Positions 44,868 through 54,690 of a stretch of DNA of 64,000 bases are shown in pieces (within the stretch, counting starts at the first letter, position 1; each line of letters starts with the position of its first letter). The position numbers and the translations under genes are program-made. The notes beneath the pieces were generated by a model that was given only the letters and a program-made list of their open reading frames with translations, did no database searches and was not told the origin of the DNA. The stretch lies in contig NZ_JAVJSX010000031.1 in the NCBI RefSeq assembly GCF_040219215.1, forward strand, positions 62,001 to 126,000, in the 5' to 3' direction. The stretch is from Thalassobaculum_A sp040219215 (lineage in GTDB: Bacteria; Pseudomonadota; Alphaproteobacteria; Thalassobaculales; Thalassobaculaceae).

Positions 44868-46033
44868 GGCGCTGGCTCGCCATCATCGCACTGTTCGCTG
44901 CCATGCTTCCGGCCGGGTCACCGCCGGGTTCGACCGCCGAGATCCTGCTGACTGAGAGTGAGATCGCCAAGGCGCTGTCCCACGGGCCTTGGCCGCTGCC
45001 CGGAGCCAGGGACATGAGCAATCGGGCGTCCGGCGATCCGAGCGCGATCATGCTGGGTCGCCAACTGTTCTTCGATGCGGCGTTGTCGCTCTCCGGCCAG
45101 ATCAGCTGCGCCTCGTGCCACCGTCCGTTGGACGGCTTCACCGAGCGAAAGCCGCGGGCCATGGGCTTCGAGTTGCAGGACCGCAACACCCTGGCACTGC
45201 TGAACCTGCGCCATCAACGATGGTTCGGATGGGGTGGCCAGAACGACAATCTCTGGGCTCAGAGCATTGCTCCGCTGCTGAAGCCGGACGAGATGGGGTT
45301 CCGCGAAGATCGGCTTGTCTCGATCCTGGCATCAGCCGAGTTCGTCGAGCCCTACACCGCGATTTTCGGCCCACTGTCCACACACTCGGTGACCGAAAGC
45401 CTGGTGAATGCCGGCAAGCTCCTGGCCGCCTATCTGGAAACCCTCGAAACAGGGAGAAGCCGGTTCGACCTATTCCGCGACGCGCTGGCGGAGGGTGATC
45501 TGGTTGAAGCGGCGACCTATCCGCAGGCGGCCCAGCGCGGTTTCAAGCTGTTTGTCGGCCGCGGCCGGTGCAGTCTCTGCCATTCCGGACCGTTGTTCTC
45601 AAACGGCGAGTTTCACGACGCCGGACGCCCATACTTTGTCGAGCCCGGGCGGGTGGATCCCGGCCGGCACGGTGGGATTGAAGCATTGAGGCGCAGTCCC
45701 TTCACGCTGGACGGCCAGTACTCCGACGACAACGAGAGATCCGAAGCCTGGGCCGTGCGAACGGTGGTTCAGCAGCACGCCAACTTCGGTTCTTTCCGTG
45801 TTCCGGGACTTCGCAACGTCGCACAGACCGCCCCGTACATTCACGACGGCAGCCTCCCGACGCTGCACGACGTGGTCGATCACTACTCCAACATCGATCT
45901 GGAACGCCTGCACGCCGACGGCGAGGCCATTCTGGTTCCCCTTCGCCTGACGGAAGCAGAAGCCGCCGACCTTGTCGCCTTCCTGGAATCGCTGTCCGGC
46001 GCGCCGGTCGGTGGCATCCCTGGCCCGAACTGA
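44864..46033 (+). CDS. Di-heme cytochrome c peroxidase / MauG family protein
   Basis: 389 residues with a signal peptide (about 1-25). Two heme-attachment motifs, CASCH near residue 84 and CSLCH near residue 229, and the domain-linking GRQLFFDAALSLSGQISC typical of the family. The late FRVPGLRNVAQTAPYIHDGS is the conserved second-heme region. Members reduce peroxide or, like MauG, oxidise residues in a partner protein. The neighbouring YtkA-like protein and amidohydrolase may be the partner or the targets. Confidence 0.9.
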   Translation: MRRWLAIIALFAAMLPAGSPPGSTAEILLTESEIAKALSHGPWPLPGARDMSNRASGDPSAIMLGRQLFFDAALSLSGQISCASCHRPLDGFTERKPRAMGFELQDRNTLALLNLRHQRWFGWGGQNDNLWAQSIAPLLKPDEMGFREDRLVSILASAEFVEPYTAIFGPLSTHSVTESLVNAGKLLAAYLETLETGRSRFDLFRDALAEGDLVEAATYPQAAQRGFKLFVGRGRCSLCHSGPLFSNGEFHDAGRPYFVEPGRVDPGRHGGIEALRRSPFTLDGQYSDDNERSEAWAVRTVVQQHANFGSFRVPGLRNVAQTAPYIHDGSLPTLHDVVDHYSNIDLERLHADGEAILVPLRLTEAEAADLVAFLESLSGAPVGGIPGPN

Positions 46034-46733
46034 GGAATACTCGACGGATTGATGACCCGCCCGAGCGCGTTCGGTCAGGACGAGGGCGCCACCTAAAGTG
46101 CTCCCGCCGGCGCAGCAATCGTGTTGGAGCCCGCAGGCGAAGCGCGTTGCCGACCAGTTACCGAATGGCCTTATACAATTCAATAGGCTACGAGGCCGTC
46201 CGCGTGCCCTCGCGTCGGCCGAAGGCCCTGGAGGGCACCAGGACCGACAGTCTGGTTTATGCGGTCGATCTTGATATCGCCCGGCAGGCGGTGGCCTGGG
46301 CAGTGGGGCAGTAGTCTCGGTTATCGCGAGAACTCTAAGCCTGTCCCCAGGCAACACTGGTGCCCGGACCCGGCAGTGCCGGATTCTCATGTCGGCTGGT
46401 TCGGCAAGCAGTCGATAGTGCTCCCGTATGTGGATGTGCCGATCCGCAACCGGCCGACATCCACAACCTCGCAACTTGATGAAATTGCGCGGCGTCTCTC
46501 GCCTCTCATTGCCGTTCACATCCGGTTTTCGGCTTCAGGCTGGCCCCCTGCAAGGCGGCCGTCGAATGCTACCGATTGATCACAACGATGCCACCGCAGC
46601 CCTGCCATGTTGATGAAGCGGGTTTGGTTAACGGTCGATCCACTGGTCACCTAGCTTCCGGTGGAGCGGACGGTCGTTAGCCCGAAGCACTGGTCGGTCG
46701 ACCAGAATTTTCAGCGCTCAGAGGTAGCGACCG
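46034..46733. other. 700-base region with no recognised gene
   Basis: The small open frames here (for example 46259-46579 on the + strand) have no recognisable motif, signal or ribosome site and are probably chance frames. No repeat, tRNA or insertion sequence was recognised. The 3' end supplies GAGGTAG before the start at 46734. Confidence 0.5.
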
Positions 46734-47843
46734 ATGCTGATCTATGGACACAGAAGCGGCGCAAGACGAGCAGAGCACGGGGGGGCGAAAAGGTGCTGGT
46801 CCTGCGACGAGATGGTGCCGCCGCACGCCGTGACGTGCCGGCACTGTGGCAGTTCGCTCACCCCCCGCAACTCAGCAGGCGGCTTCGCCGACGGACGGCT
46901 CGGTGCACAAGGTTCTCACCGTCCGAGCGTTGAGGATTCCGTTGCGTCAGAAAGGCCGCGTGGCGCGTCCGGGCGATATCGGGGATCATCGGAGAAGGCG
47001 GCGCCGAACCCGCCGGGAGACCGTCCCGGCGTGAACGAAACCTGGGATGAGGCCGATTTCGAGCGGATCTCCGCGACAGCGTCGCCCCTGAACGAGCGCC
47101 GACCGGATCCGGACACGGACACCGAAGCCGATTCAGGCGATCAGGCATTCTCAAGAATCAGCAAAACCGAGCCGTCACGGCGGGACCGGCCGCGGATCGT
47201 TCCCGAACCCCAGACAGTTCCCCGGCCGAGGGCGAAGGCTTTCACGACCGAGAGGTCGATCGCCTGGGGCGGCGCGGGTCTCGCGATCCTCGCGATCGCG
47301 GCAGGCTCCATCGGGTGGTGGAGGGCCACGGACATCCAGCGCACCGACGTCTCACCAGCCCTCGTCGCAACCACCGAGCATGGAGCGCGGGATCCGTCAG
47401 CTGCGCCGGCTTCCGGCGAACCACCGACACGGGGCACCGGGGGTGTCGGCCGCTACGACGGGTCGCTGGACCGCCCGACCCGGCCTGATGGGGTGCCTGG
47501 CGTTGTTGTCGATCCGCGTCCGGTGGCAGCCCCAACGGCCAAGGGCCCGGCGGAGCCGGCAGAACAGCCGGCCACACCGCGTCGCTGGACCGTCCGGGAG
47601 GTCCAGCGGGCGCTCTCGGAACTTGGCTACTATGAAGGCGCCGTGGACGGCAAGGTCGGCCCGATGACAAGGGCCGCGCTGCGAAGCTTCCAGAAGCGCG
47701 AAGGTTTGGATCCCACTGGTCGGATCGGATCGGATGTCACCCGGGCGCTCGAGCGGAAGAGCTTGGCGACCACCGAGGGCCGCGATGTCGGAACGTCCCG
47801 CATTGTCCTCGCGCGTGGACCGGGTTCCCAGAACAGACGCTGA
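46734..47843 (+). CDS. Zinc-ribbon, single-membrane-span, peptidoglycan-binding protein
   Basis: 369 residues. A zinc ribbon near the N-terminus (CWSCDEMVPPHAVTCRHCG) should be cytoplasmic. A long disordered, charged region follows, then one membrane segment at about residues 180-200 (AWGGAGLAILAIAAGSIGWW). After it come a Pro-rich spacer and a peptidoglycan_binding_1 domain (VQRALSELGYYEGAVDGKVG, TRAALRSFQKREGLDPTG). The layout links cytoplasm to cell wall. Ribosome site GAGGTAG upstream of ATG 46734. Confidence 0.8.
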   Translation: MLIYGHRSGARRAEHGGAKRCWSCDEMVPPHAVTCRHCGSSLTPRNSAGGFADGRLGAQGSHRPSVEDSVASERPRGASGRYRGSSEKAAPNPPGDRPGVNETWDEADFERISATASPLNERRPDPDTDTEADSGDQAFSRISKTEPSRRDRPRIVPEPQTVPRPRAKAFTTERSIAWGGAGLAILAIAAGSIGWWRATDIQRTDVSPALVATTEHGARDPSAAPASGEPPTRGTGGVGRYDGSLDRPTRPDGVPGVVVDPRPVAAPTAKGPAEPAEQPATPRRWTVREVQRALSELGYYEGAVDGKVGPMTRAALRSFQKREGLDPTGRIGSDVTRALERKSLATTEGRDVGTSRIVLARGPGSQNRR

Positions 47844-47879
47844 AGGGTCGCAACACAAGCGATCCACGCACCCGATGCC

Positions 47880-47903
47880 GTGCCCTCCATCGGAGGAGGG
47901 CAC
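47880..47903. terminator. Stem-loop after the peptidoglycan-binding protein gene
   Basis: A perfect 9-base stem, GTGCCCTCC and GGAGGGCAC with a 6-base loop, starts 37 bases after the stop codon. It is GC-rich but has no T-run after it, so it may be a weak terminator or RNA-stabilising hairpin. The remainder of 47844-48121 shows no gene. Confidence 0.45.
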
Positions 47904-48121
47904 CGGCGGGCAAGATAATCGTTTCAAGGGAGGAGTGGCTCCAGAGGAGATCTCACGATGCTCTGTACTCAGATTGACGTGTACGGACGAATCCCTTGCC
48001 GGTGTCGGCAATCGACGGACCGTGATCGCGTGCCGTCGTCCGGATCCTCGCTTGGCGTGGTGTCGCTGGTTGTCGGCGGTCGCCGGGGCGTCATCACCAT
48101 GGCAACAGGGGAGACCCTCGG

Positions 48122-49162
48122 ATGAGTTCGCCAATTCAGCTGACGAATTTCACGACCGACCGCAGCGACGGAAGCGAAACCCGACGTGATGAGCGGCTGC
48201 GCGTCCGCCTGCTGCTGGTTGACGACGATGAACTGTTTCGCGAGGCCCTCGCGGGCAATCTGATGGACGAGCAGTTCGAAGTGGTCACCTGCGAGAACGG
48301 CAAGGCCGGACTCGACGTCCTGATCGAAGACCAGCAGTTCGACCTCATCCTGCTCGACTGGCGGATGCCCGAACTGTCCGGGATCGAGGTGCTCCAGCAG
48401 ATAAAGGCGGCCGGCATCGAGATTCCGGTGGTGTACCTGACAGCCTTCGCGACTGAGCGCAATGAAGAGAACGCGCTGGATTGCGGTGCGGTTGATTTCC
48501 TCGACAAATCGCGCAGTCCAGCCGTTCTGGCTCGTCGAATCCGGATCCTGGTCGGGAACGGACGGGGAGGGGTGGCAGAGACGGGGGAGCCTCCCGAAGC
48601 GCTGCGAGTCGGGCCGTTGGACATCCATTTTCGGGTCAACCGGGCCTACTGGAGTGGCCAACTCGTGCCGCTGACCGCCACCGAGTTCCGGGTGGTGCAG
48701 TTGCTGGCAAGCCGGATAGACGAAGATGTCACCTACCGCGCCATCTACGATGTCGTGCACGGGCGTGGATTTGTCGCCGGAGACGGCGCGGACGGGTATC
48801 GGACCAATGTCCGATCACTGATCAGGCGGGTCCGGCAGAAGTTCCACGAGATCGATCCTGCCTTTGAGGAGATCGAGAACTATCCGGGCTTCGGATATCG
48901 GTGGCGGAGCCCGCTGGCCGCCCCGTTGGATGCCGAACGAACGCCCGGCGCGTTGGCGGCGGCGTCGGTCGAGCGGTCCGTCGGGGACTGGCAGTCGCTG
49001 TCCAAAGGATCTCGCGTGACCCGCGAGCCCGGTTCGCGACTGCTTAACGGGACCGCGGGCATCGTGCCGCTGACACTCCAGGGTGCTGATGTTGCCCCGG
49101 GTGGTCCAGCCAGAGGTGAACCACGCCACGATCACAGCGGAGACGCCGGCGACACAACTTGA
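48122..49162 (+). CDS. Orphan OmpR-type response regulator with extended C-terminus
   Basis: 346 residues. Receiver domain at about 29-145 with acidic pocket DDD at 34-36, phospho-acceptor Asp79 in LILLDWRMPE, and DFLDKS lysine. A winged-helix DNA-binding domain follows (LTATEFRVVQLLASR, YRTNVRSLIRRVRQKF, NYPGFGYRW). The last 75 or so residues are low-complexity and not part of the family, similar to ChvI-type regulators otherwise. No histidine kinase is adjacent. It lies just before the exopolysaccharide operon, which it may control (inference). Confidence 0.88.
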   Translation: MSSPIQLTNFTTDRSDGSETRRDERLRVRLLLVDDDELFREALAGNLMDEQFEVVTCENGKAGLDVLIEDQQFDLILLDWRMPELSGIEVLQQIKAAGIEIPVVYLTAFATERNEENALDCGAVDFLDKSRSPAVLARRIRILVGNGRGGVAETGEPPEALRVGPLDIHFRVNRAYWSGQLVPLTATEFRVVQLLASRIDEDVTYRAIYDVVHGRGFVAGDGADGYRTNVRSLIRRVRQKFHEIDPAFEEIENYPGFGYRWRSPLAAPLDAERTPGALAAASVERSVGDWQSLSKGSRVTREPGSRLLNGTAGIVPLTLQGADVAPGGPARGEPRHDHSGDAGDTT

Positions 49163-49271
49163 TCACTGTGCTGCTGGGCCGTCTCTCCAGTAGTCGTGGA
49201 GGGCAAGCTGCGGTCCGTCACTGGCGCAGGGACGATGTCGCTGCGGATCGCCAGGCAAGGAGAACAATCCC

Positions 49272-50756
49272 ATGAACGATCAGGCGATAGCGCGCGAGGC
49301 CGAGAGCGTCGCGGCTGACAAGGCTCGCAAGATCCGGCCTGTGCTGTTGTCCGGTGGCGCCGGAACACGGCTGTGGCCGCTGTCACGCAAGCGCTACCCG
49401 AAGCAGCTTCTGCCATTGTTGTCCGACCACAGCATGCTGCAGGATACCGCAGCGCGCACCCGCGATCTGGAGGGAGCGGCTGCTCCGATCGTGATCTGTC
49501 ACCAGGAGCATCGCTTCCTGGTGGCCGAACAACTCAAGGCCTTCGATATCGCGCCACACCGGATCGTGCTCGAGCCGGTCGGGCGCAACACCGCGGCGGC
49601 GCTCGTCGTCGCGGCGCTCCTGGTTGAGCAGGAAGATCCCGATGCGGTGCTGCTGGCCGAGCCGTCGGATCACCACGTTGGCGACCTGCCGGCTTTCCAG
49701 GAGGCGGTGGCATCGGCAATGGCCGCTGCCCGCCAGGGCTGGCTGGTGACCTTCGGGGTTACGCCGACCCGTGCCGAGACCGGCTACGGCTACATCGAAG
49801 GCGATGCCGCGCTGCCCGAGACCGACGGCACGCTGGCGGTCCGCCGTTTCGTCGAGAAGCCGGATGCCGAGACGGCTGCCCAGTTCGTGGCAAGCGGCCG
49901 GCACTACTGGAACAGCGGGATGTTCCTGCTGCCGGTGGGGCCGTTCCTCGCGGAGGTCCGGCGGTTGCAGCCGGAGTTGCTGGACGTATGCCGACAGGCG
50001 CTCGACCAGGGTACCTCGGATCTCGATTTCTTCCGACTGGACGAGACGGCATTTGCCACCGCGCCCAACGTGTCGATCGACAAGGCGATCATGGAGCGCA
50101 GCGATCGCGTCGCGGTTCGGCCGGTCGAGATGGGATGGCGCGACGTCGGCTCCTGGCAGTCACTGCACGAGGCGCTTCACGAGTTGCGGCCGTCGGACGA
50201 CCGCGGAAACATCCTGGACGGGGATGTCGAGATCGACGAGGTGCGCAACTGCCACATCCACGCCGACGGGAAGCTCGTTGCGGCGATCGGCATCGAGGGT
50301 CTGACCGTGGTTGTCACCGACGATGTGGTTCTGGTGGCGCGCTCCGAGAGTGCGTCGCGCGTCGGAGAGATCGTCGAACGGCTCGGCCGGCGCAACCGGC
50401 AGGAGGTGCTGGAGCATTCAACGGTCTACCGGCCGTGGGGCAGCTACCAGTCGGTCGACGCCGGCGAGCGGTTTCAGGTCAAGCGGATCGTGGTCAACCC
50501 CGGCACCCAGCTGAGCCTGCAGATGCATCATCACCGGGCCGAGCACTGGATCGTGGTGCGTGGGACCGCCCGGATCCACTGCGACGGCGATGAGCGGCTG
50601 CTGCACGAGAACCAGTCGACCTACATCCCACCCGGCGCGACCCACCGGCTGGCCAACCCGGGGCTGCTCCCGCTTCATCTGATCGAGGTTCAGTCCGGGG
50701 CCTATCTGGGCGAGGACGACATCGTCCGGTTCGCCGACAGTTTCGGGCGGGCATGA
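49272..50756 (+). CDS. manC: Mannose-1-phosphate guanylyltransferase / mannose-6-phosphate isomerase
   Basis: 494 residues, bifunctional type II family length. Pyrophosphorylase motif LLSGGAGTRLWPLSRKRYPK, substrate-binding FVEKPDAETA, and the C-terminal cupin isomerase domain with QMHHHRAEHWIVVRGTA. It makes GDP-mannose, which also feeds the Gmd-like and Fcl-like enzymes in the neighbouring region. First gene of the exopolysaccharide operon, 109 bases after the regulator; AAGGAG precedes ATG 49272. Confidence 0.95.
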   Translation: MNDQAIAREAESVAADKARKIRPVLLSGGAGTRLWPLSRKRYPKQLLPLLSDHSMLQDTAARTRDLEGAAAPIVICHQEHRFLVAEQLKAFDIAPHRIVLEPVGRNTAAALVVAALLVEQEDPDAVLLAEPSDHHVGDLPAFQEAVASAMAAARQGWLVTFGVTPTRAETGYGYIEGDAALPETDGTLAVRRFVEKPDAETAAQFVASGRHYWNSGMFLLPVGPFLAEVRRLQPELLDVCRQALDQGTSDLDFFRLDETAFATAPNVSIDKAIMERSDRVAVRPVEMGWRDVGSWQSLHEALHELRPSDDRGNILDGDVEIDEVRNCHIHADGKLVAAIGIEGLTVVVTDDVVLVARSESASRVGEIVERLGRRNRQEVLEHSTVYRPWGSYQSVDAGERFQVKRIVVNPGTQLSLQMHHHRAEHWIVVRGTARIHCDGDERLLHENQSTYIPPGATHRLANPGLLPLHLIEVQSGAYLGEDDIVRFADSFGRA

Positions 50757-50759
50757 GCG

Positions 50760-51815
50760 ATGGCCCCGACAATCCTGGTTACCGGCGGAGCCGGTTATAT
50801 CGGAAGTCACGCCTGCAAGGCGCTGGCGATGGCCGGCTACCGACCCGTTGCCTTTGACAACCTGAGCTCCGGGCATCGCTGGGCCGTTCGCTGGGGGCCG
50901 CTCGAGGTGGGGTGCCTTGAAGACGCCGAGCGGCTCGATGCCGTGATCGCTACCTATCGTCCGGTGGCGGTGATGCACTTCGCGGCGTTCTCGGCAGCCG
51001 GAGAATCGGTCGTGGATCCGGCAAAGTACTACGAGAACAACGTGGCGGGTCTGCTTTCCCTGCTGGCGGCGATGCGCCGGGCCGGTCTCGACCGCCTGGT
51101 GTTCTCATCAACGGCTGCGGTCTACGGCTCTCCCCTGAGCACACCGATCGATGAGGATCACCCGCAGCAGCCGATCAATCCCTACGGCGCCACCAAGCAG
51201 GCGGCGGAACGCGTCTTGGCCGACTTCGCATCGGCCTACGATATCCGGTCCGTGGCATTGCGGTACTTCAACGCTGCCGGCGCCGACCGCGACGGTGAGA
51301 TCGGCGAAGCCCACGACCCGGAAACCCACCTGATTCCGATCGTCCTGGAAGCGGCGGCCGGCCTGCGGCCCGAGGTTGCGATCTTCGGCGATCGGTATGA
51401 GACCCCGGATGGTACCTGCATCCGGGACTACATCCACGTCGCGGACCTGGCGGACGCTCATGTCCGGGCGCTGCGATGGTTGGCGGACCATCCCGGCGCG
51501 CATGCCTTCAACCTCGGCAACGGCGAGGGCTTCTCGGTTCGGGAGGTCATCGATGCGGCACGCCGGGTGACCGGTCGGCCGATTGCAGTCCGGGTCGAGG
51601 ATGCGCGCCCGGGCGACCCTGCCGTGCTGGTGGCCGACGCCCGGTGCGCATCCGACGTTCTCGGATGGCGCCCGGATTCCGCGGAACTGGACACGCAGAT
51701 CGCCGACGCCTGGCGGTGGCTGACCGGCCGATACCGGACGCTGAACACCCGTCCGAACTCTACTTCGTCCCGTCACAGGCAACCAGCGCCTTCCTCAGTG
51801 GTTGTGGCCAGATAA
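50760..51815 (+). CDS. galE: UDP-glucose 4-epimerase
   Basis: 351 residues. NAD motif VTGGAGYIGSHACK, serine/threonine in FSSTAAVYG, catalytic YGATK, and NPETHLIPI-like HDPETHLIPIVLE. Supplies UDP-galactose for the polysaccharide. The last 25 residues (after LTGRYRTL) are a Ser/Pro-rich extension not usual for GalE. Starts 3 bases after manC. Confidence 0.94.
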   Translation: MAPTILVTGGAGYIGSHACKALAMAGYRPVAFDNLSSGHRWAVRWGPLEVGCLEDAERLDAVIATYRPVAVMHFAAFSAAGESVVDPAKYYENNVAGLLSLLAAMRRAGLDRLVFSSTAAVYGSPLSTPIDEDHPQQPINPYGATKQAAERVLADFASAYDIRSVALRYFNAAGADRDGEIGEAHDPETHLIPIVLEAAAGLRPEVAIFGDRYETPDGTCIRDYIHVADLADAHVRALRWLADHPGAHAFNLGNGEGFSVREVIDAARRVTGRPIAVRVEDARPGDPAVLVADARCASDVLGWRPDSAELDTQIADAWRWLTGRYRTLNTRPNSTSSRHRQPAPSSVVVAR

Positions 51816-51835
51816 GGCAAGATGAGGCGAGGACG

Positions 51836-52420
51836 ATGTCCAGTTGCAGAACCCTATCGAACTATCGCGTCGCTCTGAGTGCCATGCTGATCGGAGCGCT
51901 GGCCCTGCTTACTGGTTGCGGAGCCAACAAGCCGGTGCTGCCCGACCTGCCGATCACCCAGACCGAATATCGGCTCGACCACGGCGATCACCTTCAGATC
52001 ACCGTCTACGGCCAGGATGAACTGACCGGCAGCTATGTTGTCGACGGTTCCGGAGAGATCTCGATGCCGTTGATCGGGGCGGTGTCGGCCGGTGGCGGAA
52101 CGACCGACGATCTGGAGGCCCGGATCGCCGACAAGCTCAAGCCGAAGTACCTCAACGATCCGAATGTCGCTGTGCAGGTGACGACCTATCGCCCGTTCTA
52201 CATCGTCGGCGAGGTCAAGAACCCCGGCAGCTACCCGTATGTCGACGGCATGGTCGTCATGACGGCGGTCGCGCTCGCTCGAGGCTTCACCTACCGGGCG
52301 CGTGAGGACCAGTTCTACATCACGCGCAGCCTCGATCCTGACCGTCAGCTGCGAGCCGCGAACCCGGATTCGCCGGTCATGCCCGGCGACCTGATAACGG
52401 TGCGGGAGCGGTATTTCTGA
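51836..52420 (+). CDS. Polysaccharide export lipoprotein (Wza/OPX family, short form)
   Basis: 194 residues. Lipoprotein signal with lipobox LLTGC, Cys28 as the lipidated residue. Poly_export domain (YRLDHGDHLQITVYGQDELTG) followed by one SLBB-type domain (FYIVGEVKNPGSYPYVDGM). It is much shorter than Wza (about 380 residues), lacking the outer helix domain, as in many alphaproteobacterial OPX proteins. One-base overlap with the co-polymerase gene. Confidence 0.92.
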   Translation: MSSCRTLSNYRVALSAMLIGALALLTGCGANKPVLPDLPITQTEYRLDHGDHLQITVYGQDELTGSYVVDGSGEISMPLIGAVSAGGGTTDDLEARIADKLKPKYLNDPNVAVQVTTYRPFYIVGEVKNPGSYPYVDGMVVMTAVALARGFTYRAREDQFYITRSLDPDRQLRAANPDSPVMPGDLITVRERYF

Positions 52421-54690
52421 TGCCTTCCGACTACTCGCCCTACGCCCAGCTCCCGTACCGGCCGGGCCTGCCCGCCGCGCCACGGTTTGTGCCGCACTAC
52501 ATGCCGCTCCCCAACGGCGACGGTATGGACCTGTTCCGCAAGCTGTGGCGCCACAAGTCGATGATCGTGGCGATCACGGTCGCCGGCGGGGTTCTGGCCG
52601 GGGCGGCGACGCTCATGATGACGCCGCGGTACAGCGCGGAGTCGCAGGTGCTGATCGGCGTCGACCTGCCGAACGTCACCGACATCCCGTCACTGCTGCG
52701 CGACATGACGGCGAACCAGGAGGTCGTTCAGAGCCAGGGCTACGTGCTGATGTCGCGCGGCCTCGCCGCCCAGGTCGCCAACCGGTTGGCGCTCGACCAG
52801 GATCCCGAGTTCAACCCGGCGCTGCGCGACCCACCGGCTTGGCGCGAGTATATCTACGAGGCCAAAGCGTGGCTCCGTGACCTCTACGCCGGCATCACGC
52901 AGCAGGAAGAGTCGGCCGAACCGGAAGGACCGCCACTCTCCGAGGAGGAGCGCAAGAAGCGGCTCGACCAGATCGTGGTCAGCCAGCTCTTGGCCAAGCT
53001 CGATGTCTATCCGATGCAGCGCTCGCATGTGCTGTCGATCAACGCTCAGTCCGAGAACCCGGAAACGGCTGCCCGGATCGCGAACACGGTCGCGAAGGCA
53101 TACATCGAGCAGCAGCTGATACGCCGGGCCAAGGTCACCGAGAACGCCAGCACCTGGCTCGACCAGCGGATCGCAGAGTTGCGCGAGAAGGTCGAAACAG
53201 CCGAGCGGGAGACCGAGGAGTACCGGCGGGAGAATGGCCTGTTCGAGACCCGCAATGACCGCGTGACCGCCCAGCAGCTCGCGGAACTCAATACCCAACT
53301 GATCATGGCGGAGACCGAGCGTGCGTCGGCTGAGTCACGGCTCGCGCAGACCCAGGCTGCCGGCGGCCGGGTGGAGTCCCTGCCGGCTGTCGTCAATTCG
53401 CCGCTTATCCAGGCGCTGCTGCAACGCAAGGTCGAGACCGAACGCCAAGTGGCCGAACTCGGATCCACTTTTGGACCGCAGCACCCCCGGATCCGGGACA
53501 TCAAGGCGCAGCTGTCCGACATCAAGGGCCGCATCGCCCACGAGATGTCGAAGATCACCCAGTCGCTGCAGCATGAAGTCAACGCGAGCCAGGCGCGTGT
53601 CGCGACGTTGCGCGGCAACCTGCAGAAGCTGGAAGGCCAGCTTGGCCAGGACAACGACAAGTCCATCCACCTGCGTGAACTGGAGCGGCGGGCCGAGGCC
53701 AACCGCCGGCTGCTCGTCACGTTCCTGGATCGGGCGAAGGAGGCCGAGGCTCAGCCGAACAGCGAGGAGGAGAACGCGGTCGTCATCTCCGAGGCGGTGA
53801 CGCCGTTCGGCCCGAGCTATCCGCCGAGCACGATGCTCACGATGCTGGGTGTGGTTGCCGGTGCGCTCGTCGGGATGGTCATAGCCTTGTTCCGGGAGAA
53901 CCTGGACCGGACGTTCCGAACCGCCCGACAGGTCGAGGAAGCCACGAACCTTCCCGTCCTCGGAGTGCTGCCTGCCGAGAACCGGTCGATCTCCGGCATG
54001 ACCAGCAGCCTGGACCGGCCGAACTCGTTGTTCGGCCAGGCGATGGGCAACCTGCTCGAACGATTGGTCTTCTCGCCCGAGGCCCAGGGTCGCAAGGTCC
54101 TGATGCTGACATCGGCGACCCCGCAGGAAGGCAAGTCCCAGATCGCGGTGGCGCTGGTCCATCTGGTCGCACGTCGTGGACTCCGGGTGATCATCCTGGA
54201 CTGCGACTGGCGTCGTCCGACGATCAACCGCTACTTCTCGCGGCCTGCGACGCCTGGCCTTGGCGACCTGCTGGCCGGGACTGCAACGCCTGACGACGTC
54301 GTTTACCGGGACCCGGAATCCGGCGTCCATGCGATCTTCGCCGGTGACATCTCGCTGTTGTCGAGCAACGCCGAGCGCTTCGCCCGCCTGAAGCTCCTGC
54401 AGACGACCTTGGCACGGCACTACGATCTGGTGGTCATCGACACGCCACCGGTGCTTGCCGGACCCGATGCCCTGGCGCTGGCCCGGTCGGCGGAGGAAGT
54501 GGCCTTCGTGGCACGCTGGGGACAGGTGTCACGCGATGTGAGCATCGAGGCGATCCGCAACCTCGCGTTCAACGGCGCGAAGTTCAGCGGTGTGATCCTG
54601 GCCGGCGTCGATCCCAAGCGCTATCGGCGCTACGGGATGGGCGACGTCGTCTATCCCTACCCAGCCATCAACGTACCGCGAGCAGCCTGA
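52420..54690 (+). CDS. Polysaccharide co-polymerase with BY-kinase domain (Wzc-like)
   Basis: 756 residues. N-terminal Wzz domain with a membrane segment near residue 50, long periplasmic coiled coil, second membrane segment near residues 470-490, then a cytoplasmic tyrosine kinase domain: Walker A SATPQEGKSQIAV, Walker A' ILDCDWRRPT, Walker B LVVIDTPPVL. The C-terminus has a short tyrosine cluster (RYRRYGMGDVVYPYP) as the likely autophosphorylation site. Controls chain length and export together with the Wza-like protein. Confidence 0.94.
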   Translation: MPSDYSPYAQLPYRPGLPAAPRFVPHYMPLPNGDGMDLFRKLWRHKSMIVAITVAGGVLAGAATLMMTPRYSAESQVLIGVDLPNVTDIPSLLRDMTANQEVVQSQGYVLMSRGLAAQVANRLALDQDPEFNPALRDPPAWREYIYEAKAWLRDLYAGITQQEESAEPEGPPLSEEERKKRLDQIVVSQLLAKLDVYPMQRSHVLSINAQSENPETAARIANTVAKAYIEQQLIRRAKVTENASTWLDQRIAELREKVETAERETEEYRRENGLFETRNDRVTAQQLAELNTQLIMAETERASAESRLAQTQAAGGRVESLPAVVNSPLIQALLQRKVETERQVAELGSTFGPQHPRIRDIKAQLSDIKGRIAHEMSKITQSLQHEVNASQARVATLRGNLQKLEGQLGQDNDKSIHLRELERRAEANRRLLVTFLDRAKEAEAQPNSEEENAVVISEAVTPFGPSYPPSTMLTMLGVVAGALVGMVIALFRENLDRTFRTARQVEEATNLPVLGVLPAENRSISGMTSSLDRPNSLFGQAMGNLLERLVFSPEAQGRKVLMLTSATPQEGKSQIAVALVHLVARRGLRVIILDCDWRRPTINRYFSRPATPGLGDLLAGTATPDDVVYRDPESGVHAIFAGDISLLSSNAERFARLKLLQTTLARHYDLVVIDTPPVLAGPDALALARSAEEVAFVARWGQVSRDVSIEAIRNLAFNGAKFSGVILAGVDPKRYRRYGMGDVVYPYPAINVPRAA

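Noticed and set aside
46259..46579. 106-codon open frame in the 700-base gap
   Set aside because: No recognisable domain, signal peptide or ribosome site; composition looks like chance.
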